From Siminovitchia acidinfaciens (lineage in GTDB: Bacteria > Bacillota > Bacilli > Bacillales > Bacillaceae_C): 64,000 bases of DNA. Position numbers and translations under genes: made by a program. This document shows, piece after piece, positions 54,208 through 63,997 of this stretch (within the stretch, counting starts at the first letter, position 1; the number at the start of each line of letters is the position of its first letter). The notes beneath the pieces were generated by a model, which saw nothing but the letters and a program-made list of their open reading frames with translations, was not told the DNA's origin and ran no database searches. The stretch is from the NCBI RefSeq assembly GCF_003605385.1, contig NZ_QYTV02000005.1, positions 1 to 64,000 of the forward strand, given 5' to 3'.

Positions 54208-54244
54208 AAAAGACACCGAATTACTTTAATTTCGGCGTCTTTTT
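54208..54244 (-). terminator. Terminator after spoIVA
   Basis: On the minus strand AAAAAGACGCCGAA and TTCGGTGTCTTTT pair over 12 or more positions including a G-U, with a T run after it. It lies about 70 bases after the spoIVA stop codon. Confidence 0.88.
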
Positions 54245-54311
54245 CGCATTTTTTCGGCTTCTTCCCAGCCAATATTCTGTTAAAAATGATAGATCATTGA
54301 GGCATCCCCAT

Positions 54312-55790
54312 TTATAAAATTATGGCGATCAAGCCTCCAGATCCTTCATTGATGATCCGTTCCAATGTTTCTTTCAATTTGTATCTTGCATTTTCAGGCA
54401 TCATAGCCAGTTTTGCCTGAATTCCTTCCCGTACCAGGGAACTTAAGCTTCTTCCAAATATATCAGAATTCCAAATCGACAGCGGGTCGTCTTCAAAGTC
54501 CTGCATCAGATATCTTACAAGCTCCTCACTTTGTTTCTCGGTACCGATAATAGGGGCAAATTCCGATTCGACATCTACTTTGATCATGTGTATAGAAGGG
54601 GCAACGGCTTTCAGCCTGACCCCGAACCGAGCTCCCTGCCTGATGATTTCCGGTTCATCCAGACTCATATCCTCCAGTGAAGGAGCAGCAATTCCATATC
54701 CCGTCTGCTTCACCATGACAAGTGCATCAGATATTTGATCATATTCCCTTTTGGCGTCGGAAAACTCCTGCATCATCTCAAGCAAGTGGTCTTTTCCTTT
54801 CACCTCTGTTCCAACAATTTCTGTTAATACTTGATCATAAAGTTCATCCGGGGCAAATAAGTCTATCTCTGCAACTCCTTGGCCCATATCCACTCCGGCC
54901 AGCCCTGCAGTTTCAATATATTCAAATTCATTGAAGTTTTGGACAACCCGATCGACGTCTCTGAGCCTTTTTATATCTTTGACAGTCTCTTTTACAGCTT
55001 CCTGGTAGTCATTGCGGAGCCAATGATTTTCCTTTAATACCATTACCCAGCTCGGTAAGTTTACATTCACTTCAAGTACTGGGAACTCATAAAGAGCCTC
55101 TCTCAATACGTTAAGGACATCCTGCTCCCTCATATTCTCCACGGACATGGTTAATACAGGGATATCATACTTATCGGACAGTTGCTCCCGCAATGCTTCA
55201 GTTTCAGGATGATGCGGCCTTGACGAGTTCAAAACCATGATAAAGGGCTTCCCTACTTCTTCAAGTTCCGCAATGACTCTTTCCTCCGCCTCGACGTAGT
55301 CATGTCGGGGGATTTCTCCGATGGAGCCGTCCGTCGTAATGACAACTCCGAGAACTGAATGCTCCTGAATCACTTTCCGCGTACCTATTTCGGCCGCTTC
55401 ATGAAAAGATATCGGCTCTTCATACCATGGTGTGTGGATCATCCTCGGGCCATTTTCATCCTCATATCCTTTGGCTCCCGGTACAGTATAACCGACGCAG
55501 TCAACCAGGCGAACATTTACTTCAAGCCCGTTATCCACCTGAACAGCCACCGCTTGATTCGGAACAAATTTCGGTTCAGTAGTCATGATTGTTTTTCCAG
55601 CTGCACTTTGTGGCAGTTCATCCTGTGCCCGAGCTCTGTCAGCTTCACTTTTAATATTGGGCAAGACAGCAAGTTCCATAAACTTTTTAATGAATGTGGA
55701 TTTTCCGGTCCGGACGGCTCCCACTACCCCCAAATATATGTCCCCGCCCGTTCTTTCTGCGATATCTTTAAAAATATCCACCTTTTCCAA
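54312..55790 (-). CDS. spoIVA: Stage IV sporulation protein A, spore coat morphogenetic ATPase
   Basis: A 492-residue protein, exactly the B. subtilis length and very similar throughout. It polymerises on the forespore surface with ATP hydrolysis to form the coat base. Walker A is GVVGAVRTGKSTF near residue 22; the C-terminal GSGGLIAIIL binds SpoVM-marked membrane. The start is TTG at 55790, 7 bases after AGGAGGG, giving the family N-terminus EKVDIFKDIAERTGG; an upstream frame to 56075 would overlap yphF and is rejected. Expressed in the mother cell under sigma-E in B. subtilis. Confidence 0.98.
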   Translation of the reverse strand: MEKVDIFKDIAERTGGDIYLGVVGAVRTGKSTFIKKFMELAVLPNIKSEADRARAQDELPQSAAGKTIMTTEPKFVPNQAVAVQVDNGLEVNVRLVDCVGYTVPGAKGYEDENGPRMIHTPWYEEPISFHEAAEIGTRKVIQEHSVLGVVITTDGSIGEIPRHDYVEAEERVIAELEEVGKPFIMVLNSSRPHHPETEALREQLSDKYDIPVLTMSVENMREQDVLNVLREALYEFPVLEVNVNLPSWVMVLKENHWLRNDYQEAVKETVKDIKRLRDVDRVVQNFNEFEYIETAGLAGVDMGQGVAEIDLFAPDELYDQVLTEIVGTEVKGKDHLLEMMQEFSDAKREYDQISDALVMVKQTGYGIAAPSLEDMSLDEPEIIRQGARFGVRLKAVAPSIHMIKVDVESEFAPIIGTEKQSEELVRYLMQDFEDDPLSIWNSDIFGRSLSSLVREGIQAKLAMMPENARYKLKETLERIINEGSGGLIAIIL

Positions 55791-55944
55791 GAGATTCCCT
55801 CCTAACTTTAAGTTCAAGGGACAACATATCCCATGCCCGTATATCTGCAAGTCAATATATTTGTATGATGTTGTCCTAATCCAATATAACTTCAAAAATA
55901 AAAATCCTTCTTCCACAGTATATTTTGCAGAAGAAGGATTATGT

Positions 55945-56652
55945 CTATTTCCCCATATAAACAGGTTCATTGTTTTCATCGACAGTATAAGGCATTGAAT
56001 AGGCAGGAACGACAGGTGAATCTTTATAAAGTATTTCCCGAATATCATCCCCGGGTGAAAAATCTTCCTTTTCATCTTTCAGAGCTTGATAGAGATCTGT
56101 AATATAATCCACATAAACTTCACCTTTTCCGTTGATAACAAAAGATAAATTATTATTTGTATAAGGTGAAATAATGTATTGCTCTTCTTTATATCCCAAT
56201 TCTTTTTGATCTAGGGAATATACATTATCGGCAATCTTTTCTTTGAACGGAGGATATTCTTTGGCTCGCATCCGCCTGTGGAACTCATTTATCTTCTCGG
56301 CCAGCCTTAAATCAAAAACTTTTACTGTCGGATTTGTTTCAACATCGATTAATACATATTGAAAAATCCCACCGCTTTCGTAGGCATTACCTGGCGGCGA
56401 TTCCATATATTGTGGTGCCAGTCTCTTAAAATCGATAGGATATTTTTGATAAATGGGGGTATCTGCCTCTTTTGTTTTTATCGGGAGCACCCCCCCGTTT
56501 GCCTCTTGAAATCTTTCAACCGCCTGCTGAACGCTGGCGATTTGTTCCTCATAAGGTATGTTGTTTTCAACCTTCCGATCCTGCGGATATAAGCAACCGC
56601 CCAAAAGCATTGCGGCAGCCATAAAATATAACCCTGCCAGCCACCTTCTCAT
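55945..56652 (-). CDS. yphF: YphF-like lipoprotein
   Basis: A 235-residue protein with a lipoprotein signal (LYFMAAAMLLGGCLYP, lipobox LGGC). The mature part has VQQAVERFQEANGGVLPIK and YQKYPIDFKRLAPQYMESPPGNAYESGG. Function unknown. The ATG at 56652 lies 11 bases after AAGGAG; a GTG at 56664 overlaps it. It precedes spoIVA as in B. subtilis. Confidence 0.88.
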   Translation of the reverse strand: MRRWLAGLYFMAAAMLLGGCLYPQDRKVENNIPYEEQIASVQQAVERFQEANGGVLPIKTKEADTPIYQKYPIDFKRLAPQYMESPPGNAYESGGIFQYVLIDVETNPTVKVFDLRLAEKINEFHRRMRAKEYPPFKEKIADNVYSLDQKELGYKEEQYIISPYTNNNLSFVINGKGEVYVDYITDLYQALKDEKEDFSPGDDIREILYKDSPVVPAYSMPYTVDENNEPVYMGK

Positions 56653-56694
56653 TAAGTGATTCACTCCTTATCTGTCAAATATGGCAGCAGTAAA

Positions 56695-56895
56695 TTACCC
56701 CGTCGGTCCTGTCAAAACGACAAAGAGCATGAGGAGTCCGCCAACAATCATCAATGCCCAGGCAGCCAGGGCAGTAATGACTTTCAGAAAACCTTTGTTC
56801 AATTTGAAACGACTTATGTAAATAGTCAGCATTGCAAGTGCTAACAGCCCCATTGCAACAATGGAAATCCACATTTTCTGCATTGATACAGACAT
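56695..56895 (-). CDS. yphE: YphE-like small membrane protein (DUF2768)
   Basis: A 66-residue protein with two membrane helices (WISIVAMGLLALAMLTIYI and VITALAAWALMIVGGLLMLFVVL) joined by a short basic loop. B. subtilis YphE is 67 residues in the same place. Function unknown. The ATG at 56895 follows GGAGGGAAGAAA. Confidence 0.87.
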   Translation of the reverse strand: MSVSMQKMWISIVAMGLLALAMLTIYISRFKLNKGFLKVITALAAWALMIVGGLLMLFVVLTGPTG

Positions 56896-56960
56896 TTTCT
56901 TCCCTCCATCAACGTAAACATCGAAATAATTATAGCATATTCATGCTGATAGCTAGTCAT

Positions 56961-56995
56961 AAAAAAATGAAGCAATAATATTGCTTCAAAAAAAG
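56961..56995 (-). terminator. Perfect-palindrome terminator upstream of yphE
   Basis: GAAGCAATA and its complement form a 19-base palindrome, followed on the minus strand by ATTTTTTTATG. It ends a minus-strand transcript, yet the nearest upstream minus gene, gpsA, stops about 610 bases earlier. Confidence 0.75.
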
Positions 56996-57139
56996 ACGGA
57001 GACAATCAATACCCTGTCCCCCCGGTTATGCGAATGTTCTCTCTAACAACATATGTTTTTTTACAATTAACGCATCATCATATGCCTAATTGAATGTTTC
57101 AAAATTTAAATTTCGTTAATATTGACTAACTGACTTTTC

Positions 57140-57602
57140 ACTTGATTCGACGTGTGCCCTAGCGCCTATCGACTGAGGCAGACTTCGCAGCTAATGTACT
57201 TCAACAGTGTTACCTATTCGCAAAGCAGCACGAGGCTTTGCTAAGGAGCAAACTTATGATGCTCAGAAGTAAACTGGGTGGATCCGCCAGACAGGATGTA
57301 CTAGTGCAGGCGATGCGACAGGTTGTCACTGCCCGAGCCTGCCGAGTACTATCGACAAGACCTTCGCCAATGCTTGTAGTCAAAAAGCAGGGACTCTCAC
57401 GCTTCCTGATCCTTTTTTCATCAGAGTCATTCCAGTCTAACTGCAGCCGGCAGGGGTTCGACGGTACGCCCTAGTGCCGCCGACGCCATAGGACAAATAA
57501 TGGCAGCTTTATATAGCACAAAGGAAAAGCGTCAGCTTTTTAGGTTGTGGCCATTTAAAGCAGTCATCACTTGTCTCCCCAAAGCTGGCGGCTTCCGCTT
57601 TT
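57140..57602 (-). repeat. Foldback intergenic repeat, long diverged copy (copy 11)
   Basis: On the minus strand AAAAGCGGAAGCCGCCAGC begins 4-5 bases after the gpsA stop codon. Later modules include GACAACCTGTCGCATCGCC, CTAGTACATCCTGTCTGGCG and CGATAGGCGCTAGGG. It occupies most of the 710-base gap between gpsA and yphE. The remaining part (57000-57130) shows no gene. Confidence 0.65.
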
Positions 57603-57606
57603 GGCT

Positions 57607-58680
57607 TTATTTTTGTTCCATTTGTTCACTCAAAATGTCGACCAAGTCTTCCATCTCATTCTTCTTCAACCGCTGCATCAATTGATCGACTGCGGCTTTC
57701 GCCTCAACGCTGTTAAATAATACATTATACAATGCTTCGGTAATCGGCAAATTTGTATCGTATTTCTTTGCTAGTTGGTGGGCAGCTTTTGCTGTTCGCA
57801 CTCCTTCAACAACCATCCCCATACTTTCCAATACCTCATCGAGGTTATGACCTTTACCAAGCATATTGCCGGCCTTCCAATTTCGGGAATGAACACTCGT
57901 GCATGTAACAATAAGATCACCGATTCCAGCAAGACCGGAAAACGTCAATGGGTTCGCTCCCATTTTCGTGCCGAGCCTTGAGATTTCCGCTAATCCCCTT
58001 GTTATTAGTGCCGCTTTTGCATTGTCTCCATAGCCAAGTCCGTCCGAAATCCCCGCTGCAAGGGCGATAATATTTTTTAACGCTCCACCAATTTCCACTC
58101 CAAGCAGATCGGGATTAGTGTAAACTCGAAAATGCTGATTCATGAACAGATCCTGAACTTTTTCAGCTTCCTCCATATTTTTCGAAGAAACAGTTACAGT
58201 TGTTGGATGACGCAGACTCACTTCTTCAGCATGGCTTGGACCTGAAAGAACTACTACTGCTTTCAATAGCTCTGCGGGCACCTCTTCTTCAATCATTTCT
58301 GAAATTCTTTTTAGCGAATCCGGCTCAATCCCTTTACTTACATGGACAAACGTTGTGGGATTGTTTATAATGCCGGAGATTTTTTTCATAGTCTCCCTGA
58401 TCGCCTTGGTTGGAACAGCAATGATTTCCGTGTCCGTTCCTTCGAGTGCCTCTTTTAGTGATGTAAAGGCGCTAATATTTTCCGGAAGAGAGATCCCAGG
58501 CAAATATTTATGGTTTGTCCTGCGCTCATTTATTTCATTTTTTTGTTCTTCGGTACGCATCCACAAATTGACTTGATGCCCGTTATCCGCCAAAACTAAA
58601 GCTAATGCTGTTCCCCAGCTTCCTGCACCAATGACGGCAATTTTCTCTTTATGTTCTGCCACATTTTTCACCCGTTTCAT
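57607..58680 (-). CDS. gpsA: NAD(P)-dependent glycerol-3-phosphate dehydrogenase
   Basis: A 357-residue enzyme making sn-glycerol-3-phosphate for phospholipids. [21 protein letters not shown] is the nucleotide site; [35 protein letters not shown] and the catalytic-lysine region [13 protein letters not shown] are conserved. It carries a slightly longer N-terminus than the B. subtilis protein. The ATG at 58680 lies one base after the der stop codon; its ribosome-binding site is weak, so translational coupling is likely. Confidence 0.95.
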   Translation of the reverse strand: MKRVKNVAEHKEKIAVIGAGSWGTALALVLADNGHQVNLWMRTEEQKNEINERRTNHKYLPGISLPENISAFTSLKEALEGTDTEIIAVPTKAIRETMKKISGIINNPTTFVHVSKGIEPDSLKRISEMIEEEVPAELLKAVVVLSGPSHAEEVSLRHPTTVTVSSKNMEEAEKVQDLFMNQHFRVYTNPDLLGVEIGGALKNIIALAAGISDGLGYGDNAKAALITRGLAEISRLGTKMGANPLTFSGLAGIGDLIVTCTSVHSRNWKAGNMLGKGHNLDEVLESMGMVVEGVRTAKAAHQLAKKYDTNLPITEALYNVLFNSVEAKAAVDQLMQRLKKNEMEDLVDILSEQMEQK

Positions 58681-58681
58681 A

Positions 58682-59992
58682 TTATTTTCTCTTACGTGCA
58701 ATGATTTTTAATGGGGTACCTTCAAAGGTGAAAGCCTGCCTGATGGTATTTTGCAGAAATCTTTCATATGAAAAATGCATGAGTTCGGGCTCATTGACGA
58801 AGACCACGAATGCAGGAGGCTTCACTGCCACCTGGGTTGCATAATAAACTTTCAGCTTCCGGCCTTTGTCAGATGGAGCAGGATTCATAGAAACGGCATC
58901 CAGAATCACTTCATTGAGTATGCTGGATTGGACCCGCATCGAATGGTTTTCACTGACCGTTTGGATGGCCGGGAGCAATGTCCCTAAACGTTGTCGTGTT
59001 TTTGCAGACAAGAAAACAATCGGAGCATAATCGAGAAATTGAAACTGGTCCCGAATGTCCTGTTCGAACTTTTTCATTGTCTTGTCATCTTTCTCCACTG
59101 CGTCCCACTTGTTGACGACCACGATGATGGCTCTTCCTGCATCGTGTGCATATCCAGCAATTCTCTTGTCCTGTTCCCGGATACCTTCCTCCCCATCAAG
59201 AACGACCAGGACTACGTCCGAACGCTCTATAGCCTTAAGTGCTCTTAGCACACTGTATTTTTCCGTCTTCTCGTAAACTTTCCCTTTTTTCCTCATCCCC
59301 GCTGTATCGATGATGACATAATCCTGGCCATTATATCGATAAGCCGAATCGATAGCATCCCGGGTCGTCCCTGCAACGGAACTGACAATGACCCTATCTT
59401 CCCCAAGCAGGGCATTAACTAATGACGATTTCCCTACGTTGGGTCTTCCAATCAGGCAAAATTTCACTACGTCGTCCTCATACAGCTCCCCTTTGTTTTC
59501 AGGAAACTGCCTGACAGCTTCATCGAGCATATCCCCTAGGCCCAAACCATGTGAGCCGGAAATAGGAAACGGATCACCAAAGCCGAGCGAATAAAATTCA
59601 TAAATATCCGCTCTCATCTCTGGATTGTCCACTTTATTTACGGCTAAAACAACAGGTTTTTTTGACCGGAATAAAATTTTTGCCACTTCCTCATCAGCGG
59701 ATGTTACGCCTTCACGGCCGTTTACAATAAAGATGATGACATCCGCTTCCTCAATGGCAATCTCCGCCTGTTGACGGATCTCATCCAAGAAAGGGGCGTC
59801 ACCAATATCGATCCCGCCTGTATCTATTACATGAAACTGATTTGTCAGCCATTCTCCTGTTCCGTATATACGGTCTCTTGTCACACCTGGTTCATCTTCC
59901 ACTATAGAAACTCTTTCTCCGACAATCCTATTGAAAATAGTTGATTTTCCTACGTTCGGTCTGCCGACAATCGCAACAGTCGGTAATGCCAT
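58682..59992 (-). CDS. der: Double-GTPase ribosome assembly factor Der (EngA)
   Basis: A 436-residue protein, the B. subtilis length. Two Era-type GTPase domains: the first with [13 protein letters not shown] near residue 7 and DTGG, the second with [12 protein letters not shown] near 183, [10 protein letters not shown] and NKWD. A C-terminal KH-like domain begins near 355. It matures the 50S ribosomal subunit. The ATG at 59992 lies 8 bases after AAGTGAG; GTG and ATG codons at 60001 and 59998 are possible alternatives. Confidence 0.97.
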   Translation of the reverse strand: MALPTVAIVGRPNVGKSTIFNRIVGERVSIVEDEPGVTRDRIYGTGEWLTNQFHVIDTGGIDIGDAPFLDEIRQQAEIAIEEADVIIFIVNGREGVTSADEEVAKILFRSKKPVVLAVNKVDNPEMRADIYEFYSLGFGDPFPISGSHGLGLGDMLDEAVRQFPENKGELYEDDVVKFCLIGRPNVGKSSLVNALLGEDRVIVSSVAGTTRDAIDSAYRYNGQDYVIIDTAGMRKKGKVYEKTEKYSVLRALKAIERSDVVLVVLDGEEGIREQDKRIAGYAHDAGRAIIVVVNKWDAVEKDDKTMKKFEQDIRDQFQFLDYAPIVFLSAKTRQRLGTLLPAIQTVSENHSMRVQSSILNEVILDAVSMNPAPSDKGRKLKVYYATQVAVKPPAFVVFVNEPELMHFSYERFLQNTIRQAFTFEGTPLKIIARKRK

Positions 59993-60126
59993 TTTCATCA
60001 CTCACTTCAATCTATAATAATTGCTGATTTTAATCTGTATTAAAGGTAATGGATGCTGCCAATATAACCCTTTTTTATCGTAACACAGGGGAATTGCATC
60101 CGCCACTACGAATAAAAAAGTCAATA

Positions 60127-60741
60127 TTAATGAACAACTTGCTTTTTTTCTTTTAATTTTCCCTCGAGAGCCTTTTTTAACGCAAAAAATAGTCTTTCGG
60201 CTGCATGGGTAAGGCAAATCGCTGAAACCGTCAAGGCGAAGACATCCAGATAATCAGCGGAACCTATCGTATAGGGCATTTTCCATTTTGACAAGAAAAT
60301 TGATAAGAACACTTCCCCTTGCAGTGATCCTATTACTACAGCCGAATAGCGATACAAAAGTGAAGATGGATACAAAGCCCAGCTAATAATGAAAAGCCCG
60401 CCTGACAACAGTATTTTGCGATCAAGTATGACCCAAACCGGGTCATACAGCTCAAGGAGAAAAAAACCAGCATATCCAAGCATTATGATCATAACAGAAA
60501 AAAACAAATAAATCTTTTTAAAAAACGACCCTCGATAAATAGATAAATAAGCCGAAAATATTAGAAGGAAAGATGAAGCGCTCACATTAAGAGAATAAAA
60601 GGTGAACGATATTGGCTGCAGAATGATTAATAATAAAGACAATAAAGCGGCATAGATACGAATAGGATCCCGTTTATCAAGGATAAATGTCGCTATTATC
60701 CAAATTCCCCAGGCCACAAATAAAAATAACAAACCCGGCAT
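60127..60741 (-). CDS. yphA: YphA-like integral membrane protein
   Basis: A 204-residue protein with six or seven hydrophobic segments (LLFLFVAWGIWIIATFIL, IYLFFSVMIIMLGYAGFFLL and others), similar in size and place to B. subtilis YphA (199 residues). GEVFLSIFLSKWKMPYTIG is a distinctive late stretch. Function unknown. The ATG at 60741 follows GGGGTGATGAATC. Confidence 0.85.
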   Translation of the reverse strand: MPGLLFLFVAWGIWIIATFILDKRDPIRIYAALLSLLLIILQPISFTFYSLNVSASSFLLIFSAYLSIYRGSFFKKIYLFFSVMIIMLGYAGFFLLELYDPVWVILDRKILLSGGLFIISWALYPSSLLYRYSAVVIGSLQGEVFLSIFLSKWKMPYTIGSADYLDVFALTVSAICLTHAAERLFFALKKALEGKLKEKKQVVH

Positions 60742-61042
60742 GATTCATCACCCCATTTCCCCATTATGGGAAAGAAAATGAAGGTTTAATCATAAGAGCT
60801 TGTTAAACTATGCTATCGATATCAACTCCGGTAGAACACTTTCCGTTTCAATCATCTCGTTATTAGGTTCTGAATATTATTCATGTATGTATTTTCAGAC
60901 CGATAAATAATGCACCTATATCCTTTTGCTTGCTTTTCCACAAAAGCATATTAATTATGAACATTCGTCCCCACCCTGCGTCGGTGGCGCTTGACGGTTT
61001 AGTCACTTCGAAAATCCCAAAAGTCATGCATTGTTTGCAATA
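60742..61042. other. Intergenic region between yphA and the rpsA-like gene
   Basis: About 300 bases. A minus-strand frame of 66 codons is open at 60881-61081 but has no ribosome-binding site and crosses the rpsA terminator, so I do not call it. A CCACC-GACGCA-GGGTGG hairpin at 60975-60995 is the only other structure seen. Confidence 0.4.
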
Positions 61043-61074
61043 AGAAAACAACCTTCCGTCAGAAACGGAAGGCC
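61043..61074 (-). terminator. Terminator after the rpsA-like gene
   Basis: On the minus strand CCTTCCGT and ACGGAAGG pair around TTCTG, followed by TTGTTTTCTT. Confidence 0.88.
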
Positions 61075-61082
61075 GCGGCATT

Positions 61083-62219
61083 TTACTCTTTATTAAAATC
61101 TTTTAGCTTGTCGCCAATCATATCGCTCAACTGGAAACCTTTTGTTTCTTCAGGAGCTTCGTATTCCTGCTGGATATTATCTTCTTCAAGCTCTTTCATG
61201 CTTAAAGACATACGTTGTTCCTGCTCATTCGTATCAAGCACTTTCACCTTGACAATCTGGCCTTCCTGAAGGACCTCGTGAGGAGTGCCGATATGTCTAT
61301 GAGAGATTTGCGATATATGAACAAGCCCTTCTACTCCAGGGAAGACTTCAACAAAAGCACCGAATGAAACAAGTCTTTTTACAGTCCCTTCAAGAACTGT
61401 ACCTCTGGGAGCTTTTTCTGCAATATTTGTCCATGGTCCGGGAAGAGTTTCTTTGATGGATAAGGAAATTCTTTCATTATCTTTGTCGACAGAAAGAACT
61501 TTCACTTCCACCTGATCACCTTCACTTACTACATCAGAAGGCTTTTCGACATGGTGGTGGGCAAGCTGGGAAATGTGCACCAATCCATCGACTCCCCCGA
61601 TGTCAACGAAAGCACCGAAATCGGTTAGTCTTTGAACAGTACCCTTCATTGTTTGTCCCACTTCTAATTTCGCAAGCAGGTCTTTTTTCTCCTGCTCCTT
61701 CTCTTCCTCAACTACTGCACGATGTGAGAGAATCAGACGATTTTTCTCTTTGTCGAGCTCAACAATTTTAAAAGAAAGTGTCTTACCCTGATAGCCGCTG
61801 AAATCCTCAACATAGTAGTCCTCTACCAATGACGCAGGGACGAATCCACGCACACCCAAGTCAACCACGAGGCCGCCCTTGACCACTTCGTTTACTTCTG
61901 CATCAAATACTTCATTATTTTCGAAGCGCTTTTCTAATGTCTCCCAAGCGTTTTCAGCATCGACCTTGCGTTTAGAAAGAACGAGAAGATCTTCTTCCAC
62001 TTTTGTAACAATCAAATCAAGAACATCCCCTTCGGAAACTACATCAGATGCTTTTTCCACATGGAGACTTGAAAGTTCACTAATTGGGATTATTCCATGC
62101 AGCTTGCTATTTTCAATATCAACAAGCACTTGCTTTTCTTCAATTTTAGTAACAGTTCCCTTTACCTTGTCACCTTCGGTGAATGTTTCCACTTCAATAT
62201 TATTCATATCCTCTGACAC
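61083..62219 (-). CDS. ypfD: 30S ribosomal protein S1 homologue (YpfD)
   Basis: A 378-residue protein of four S1 RNA-binding domains, at about residues 14-82, 99-165, 185-255 and 270-340, each opening with a form like GDKVKGTV or GQTMKGTVQRLTDFGAFVDIG. E. coli S1 has six; the four-domain form is usual in Bacillus, where its tie to the ribosome is loose. The start is GTG at 62219 after AGGAGGAGTAAATA. Confidence 0.96.
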   Translation of the reverse strand: MSEDMNNIEVETFTEGDKVKGTVTKIEEKQVLVDIENSKLHGIIPISELSSLHVEKASDVVSEGDVLDLIVTKVEEDLLVLSKRKVDAENAWETLEKRFENNEVFDAEVNEVVKGGLVVDLGVRGFVPASLVEDYYVEDFSGYQGKTLSFKIVELDKEKNRLILSHRAVVEEEKEQEKKDLLAKLEVGQTMKGTVQRLTDFGAFVDIGGVDGLVHISQLAHHHVEKPSDVVSEGDQVEVKVLSVDKDNERISLSIKETLPGPWTNIAEKAPRGTVLEGTVKRLVSFGAFVEVFPGVEGLVHISQISHRHIGTPHEVLQEGQIVKVKVLDTNEQEQRMSLSMKELEEDNIQQEYEAPEETKGFQLSDMIGDKLKDFNKE

Positions 62220-62369
62220 TATTTACTCCTCCTATCCGACTAATAAAATCGTGCAAGAATTCATTTCACTCCTGCTCATATGGAAGGAAATGAAAAAACC
62301 CTCACATTTTTGTAAATTCATCTTGATATTAACTTCTTATAAATAAGGTTCTTTGTCAAGCAATACATG

Positions 62370-62954
62370 TCAATCCTGGTTGGCTTCAATTAATTTTTTT
62401 ATTTCATCCATTATGATATCGGTAGCTTCTTCCACTGAGATTTTTTCCTTTTTAAGTGGAGCAAAATCAATCGGTTTGCCGTAAACAACTTTCAATTTCC
62501 CAAAAAGCTTGTAAGGCCCAATAATTGCACACGGGATGATGCTCGCTTCGGACCGTAATGCAAAAAATCCCGCTCCGGCTAATCCCTTGCCGATCTTGCC
62601 TGTCTTACTGCGAGTACCTTCCGGAAACAGTCCCAGAACTTCCCCTTTTTTCAACAAAGCCAACCCGGCCCTTAAAGCTCCCCTGTCGCTCATCCCCCTC
62701 TTAACAGGAAAAGCTTTGACATTCGGCAAAATTTGCTTAAGGATTGGAGCACGGAATAATTCTTCTTTTGCCATAAAAGAAACGGGGCGTTTACAAGTGA
62801 TCCCGACCACAGGAGGGTCAAGGTTGGAAATGTGATTCGTACATAAAAGGACCCCTCCCGATTTCGGAAAGTTTTCTCTACCTATTACTTCGATTCTATA
62901 TAATGGCCTTAAAATGCCTTTCACGACTGCCCTTGCAAAATAATAAAATTCCAC
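62370..62954 (-). CDS. plsC: 1-acyl-sn-glycerol-3-phosphate acyltransferase
   Basis: A 194-residue membrane-associated acyltransferase converting lysophosphatidate to phosphatidate. Motif I is CTNHISNLDPPVV (NHx4D), motif III is GLFPEGTRSKTGKIGKG. The start is GTG at 62954, overlapping the cmk stop codon (TAGTG), with AAAGGATC upstream. Its product pathway begins with the glycerol-3-phosphate made by gpsA in the same region. Confidence 0.93.
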   Translation of the reverse strand: MEFYYFARAVVKGILRPLYRIEVIGRENFPKSGGVLLCTNHISNLDPPVVGITCKRPVSFMAKEELFRAPILKQILPNVKAFPVKRGMSDRGALRAGLALLKKGEVLGLFPEGTRSKTGKIGKGLAGAGFFALRSEASIIPCAIIGPYKLFGKLKVVYGKPIDFAPLKKEKISVEEATDIIMDEIKKLIEANQD

Positions 62955-63631
62955 TACTGTTCGATCCTTTCCCTTGCCAACGCGACAACACGTGCAACCA
63001 CATCTTCTATGGAGAGTGAGGATGTATCTATCTCAATTGCGTCATCCGCTTTCTTAAGGGGAGATATTTCACGCTCCGTATCATTTTTATCCCTCAGCAT
63101 AATCTCTTCTCTCAGCTTGGCAAAGTCTGAAGGATATCCTTTTTCCAAGTTTTCCTTGTGACGGCGCTCGGCACGGATATCGACACTCGCTAACATGAAA
63201 ATTTTCAGTTCGGAATCCGGCAGCACTTTTGTACCTATATCCCTGCCATCCATTACTACTCCGCCCTTTTCACCCAATTTTTGCTGCCTGTAAACTAATT
63301 CTTCACGAATCAATCCATGCGCTGCAACAATTGAGACGGAATTGGTCACTTCAGTATCACGAATCTCCTTTGAGACATCTTTTCCATCAAGGAAGACTGC
63401 TTGCCCTCCATTTTTTTGCTTTAATTCAATATCAGTCTCTTTGAGCAGACGTATCAACTCATCTTGATCATGAATATCCGCCTTCTTCATCAATGCCTTA
63501 TAGGTGACAGCCCTGTACATGGCGCCAGTGTCAATATATATGTATGATAATTTTTCAGCGACTATTTTTGCCACAGTACTCTTCCCGGATGCTGCCGGGC
63601 CATCAATGGCTATGCTTATTTTCTTTGTCAA
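62954..63631 (-). CDS. cmk: Cytidylate kinase
   Basis: A 225-residue kinase phosphorylating CMP and dCMP. The P-loop is [13 protein letters not shown] at residues 6-18; [12 protein letters not shown] and [12 protein letters not shown] are family signatures. The start is TTG at 63631, 6-7 bases after AGGTG and aligned with the B. subtilis start; GTG at 63640 has no ribosome-binding site. It overlaps plsC. Confidence 0.96.
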   Translation of the reverse strand: MTKKISIAIDGPAASGKSTVAKIVAEKLSYIYIDTGAMYRAVTYKALMKKADIHDQDELIRLLKETDIELKQKNGGQAVFLDGKDVSKEIRDTEVTNSVSIVAAHGLIREELVYRQQKLGEKGGVVMDGRDIGTKVLPDSELKIFMLASVDIRAERRHKENLEKGYPSDFAKLREEIMLRDKNDTEREISPLKKADDAIEIDTSSLSIEDVVARVVALARERIEQ

Positions 63632-63707
63632 ACTATTCACCTGCTTGTCTGTTTATATACCTGCACTTATTTTACCATAATTGGAAACAGACTATGGCAT
63701 TGATTGC

Positions 63708-63955
63708 TCAAAAAAAGCGCATACCCCTCTTACGGGCAAACAAGACGATTTCCAATGAGGGATTCTTCGGCCATGTGGAATCTACTAACTTCAAAACATC
63801 AATCTGAATGAAACATGCAGTTCCCAAACTTTACGTAGGCTCGAGAGCTCAAAAATGCTTAGGTGCAGGCCCCTCATCCTTCGGTTCCACCGGCTCAGGA
63901 CGCCACATTGAGCCGGTTCTCCTGTACTCTCACCTCTTTTACGGACAGATACCTA
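63708..63955 (+). repeat. Foldback intergenic repeat, diverged copy (copy 12)
   Basis: AAAAAAGCGCATACCCC, CAAACAAGACGATTTCCAAT, GGCCATGTGGAATCTACTAA and GGCTCAGGACGCCACATT follow the module order of other copies with many changes. It begins about 77 bases upstream of cmk and reaches nearly to the terminator at 63960. This gap at the window's right edge shows no gene. Confidence 0.65.
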
Positions 63956-63959
63956 CTAA

Positions 63960-63997
63960 AAAAAACAAAAATGAAGACAGGTAACATGCCTTCATTG
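63960..63997 (-). terminator. Terminator of a minus-strand gene beyond the right edge
   Basis: On the minus strand AATGAAGGCA and TGTCTTCATT pair over ten positions (one G-U), followed by TTTTTGTTTTTTTT. The gene it ends lies past position 64000. Confidence 0.85.

Noticed and set aside
55791-56075. N-terminal extension of SpoIVA by 95 residues
   Set aside because: It overlaps yphF, has no family match, and a TTG with AGGAGGG upstream at 55790 gives exactly the known 492-residue protein.
57440-57475. GGGTTCGACGG-like string that could be a tRNA T-arm
   Set aside because: No acceptor or anticodon arms around it; it lies in a repeat copy. No tRNA genes were found in the window.
60881-61081. 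Minus-strand frame of 66 codons after the rpsA-like gene
   Set aside because: It starts inside the rpsA-like gene's terminator, has no ribosome-binding site and no recognisable family.
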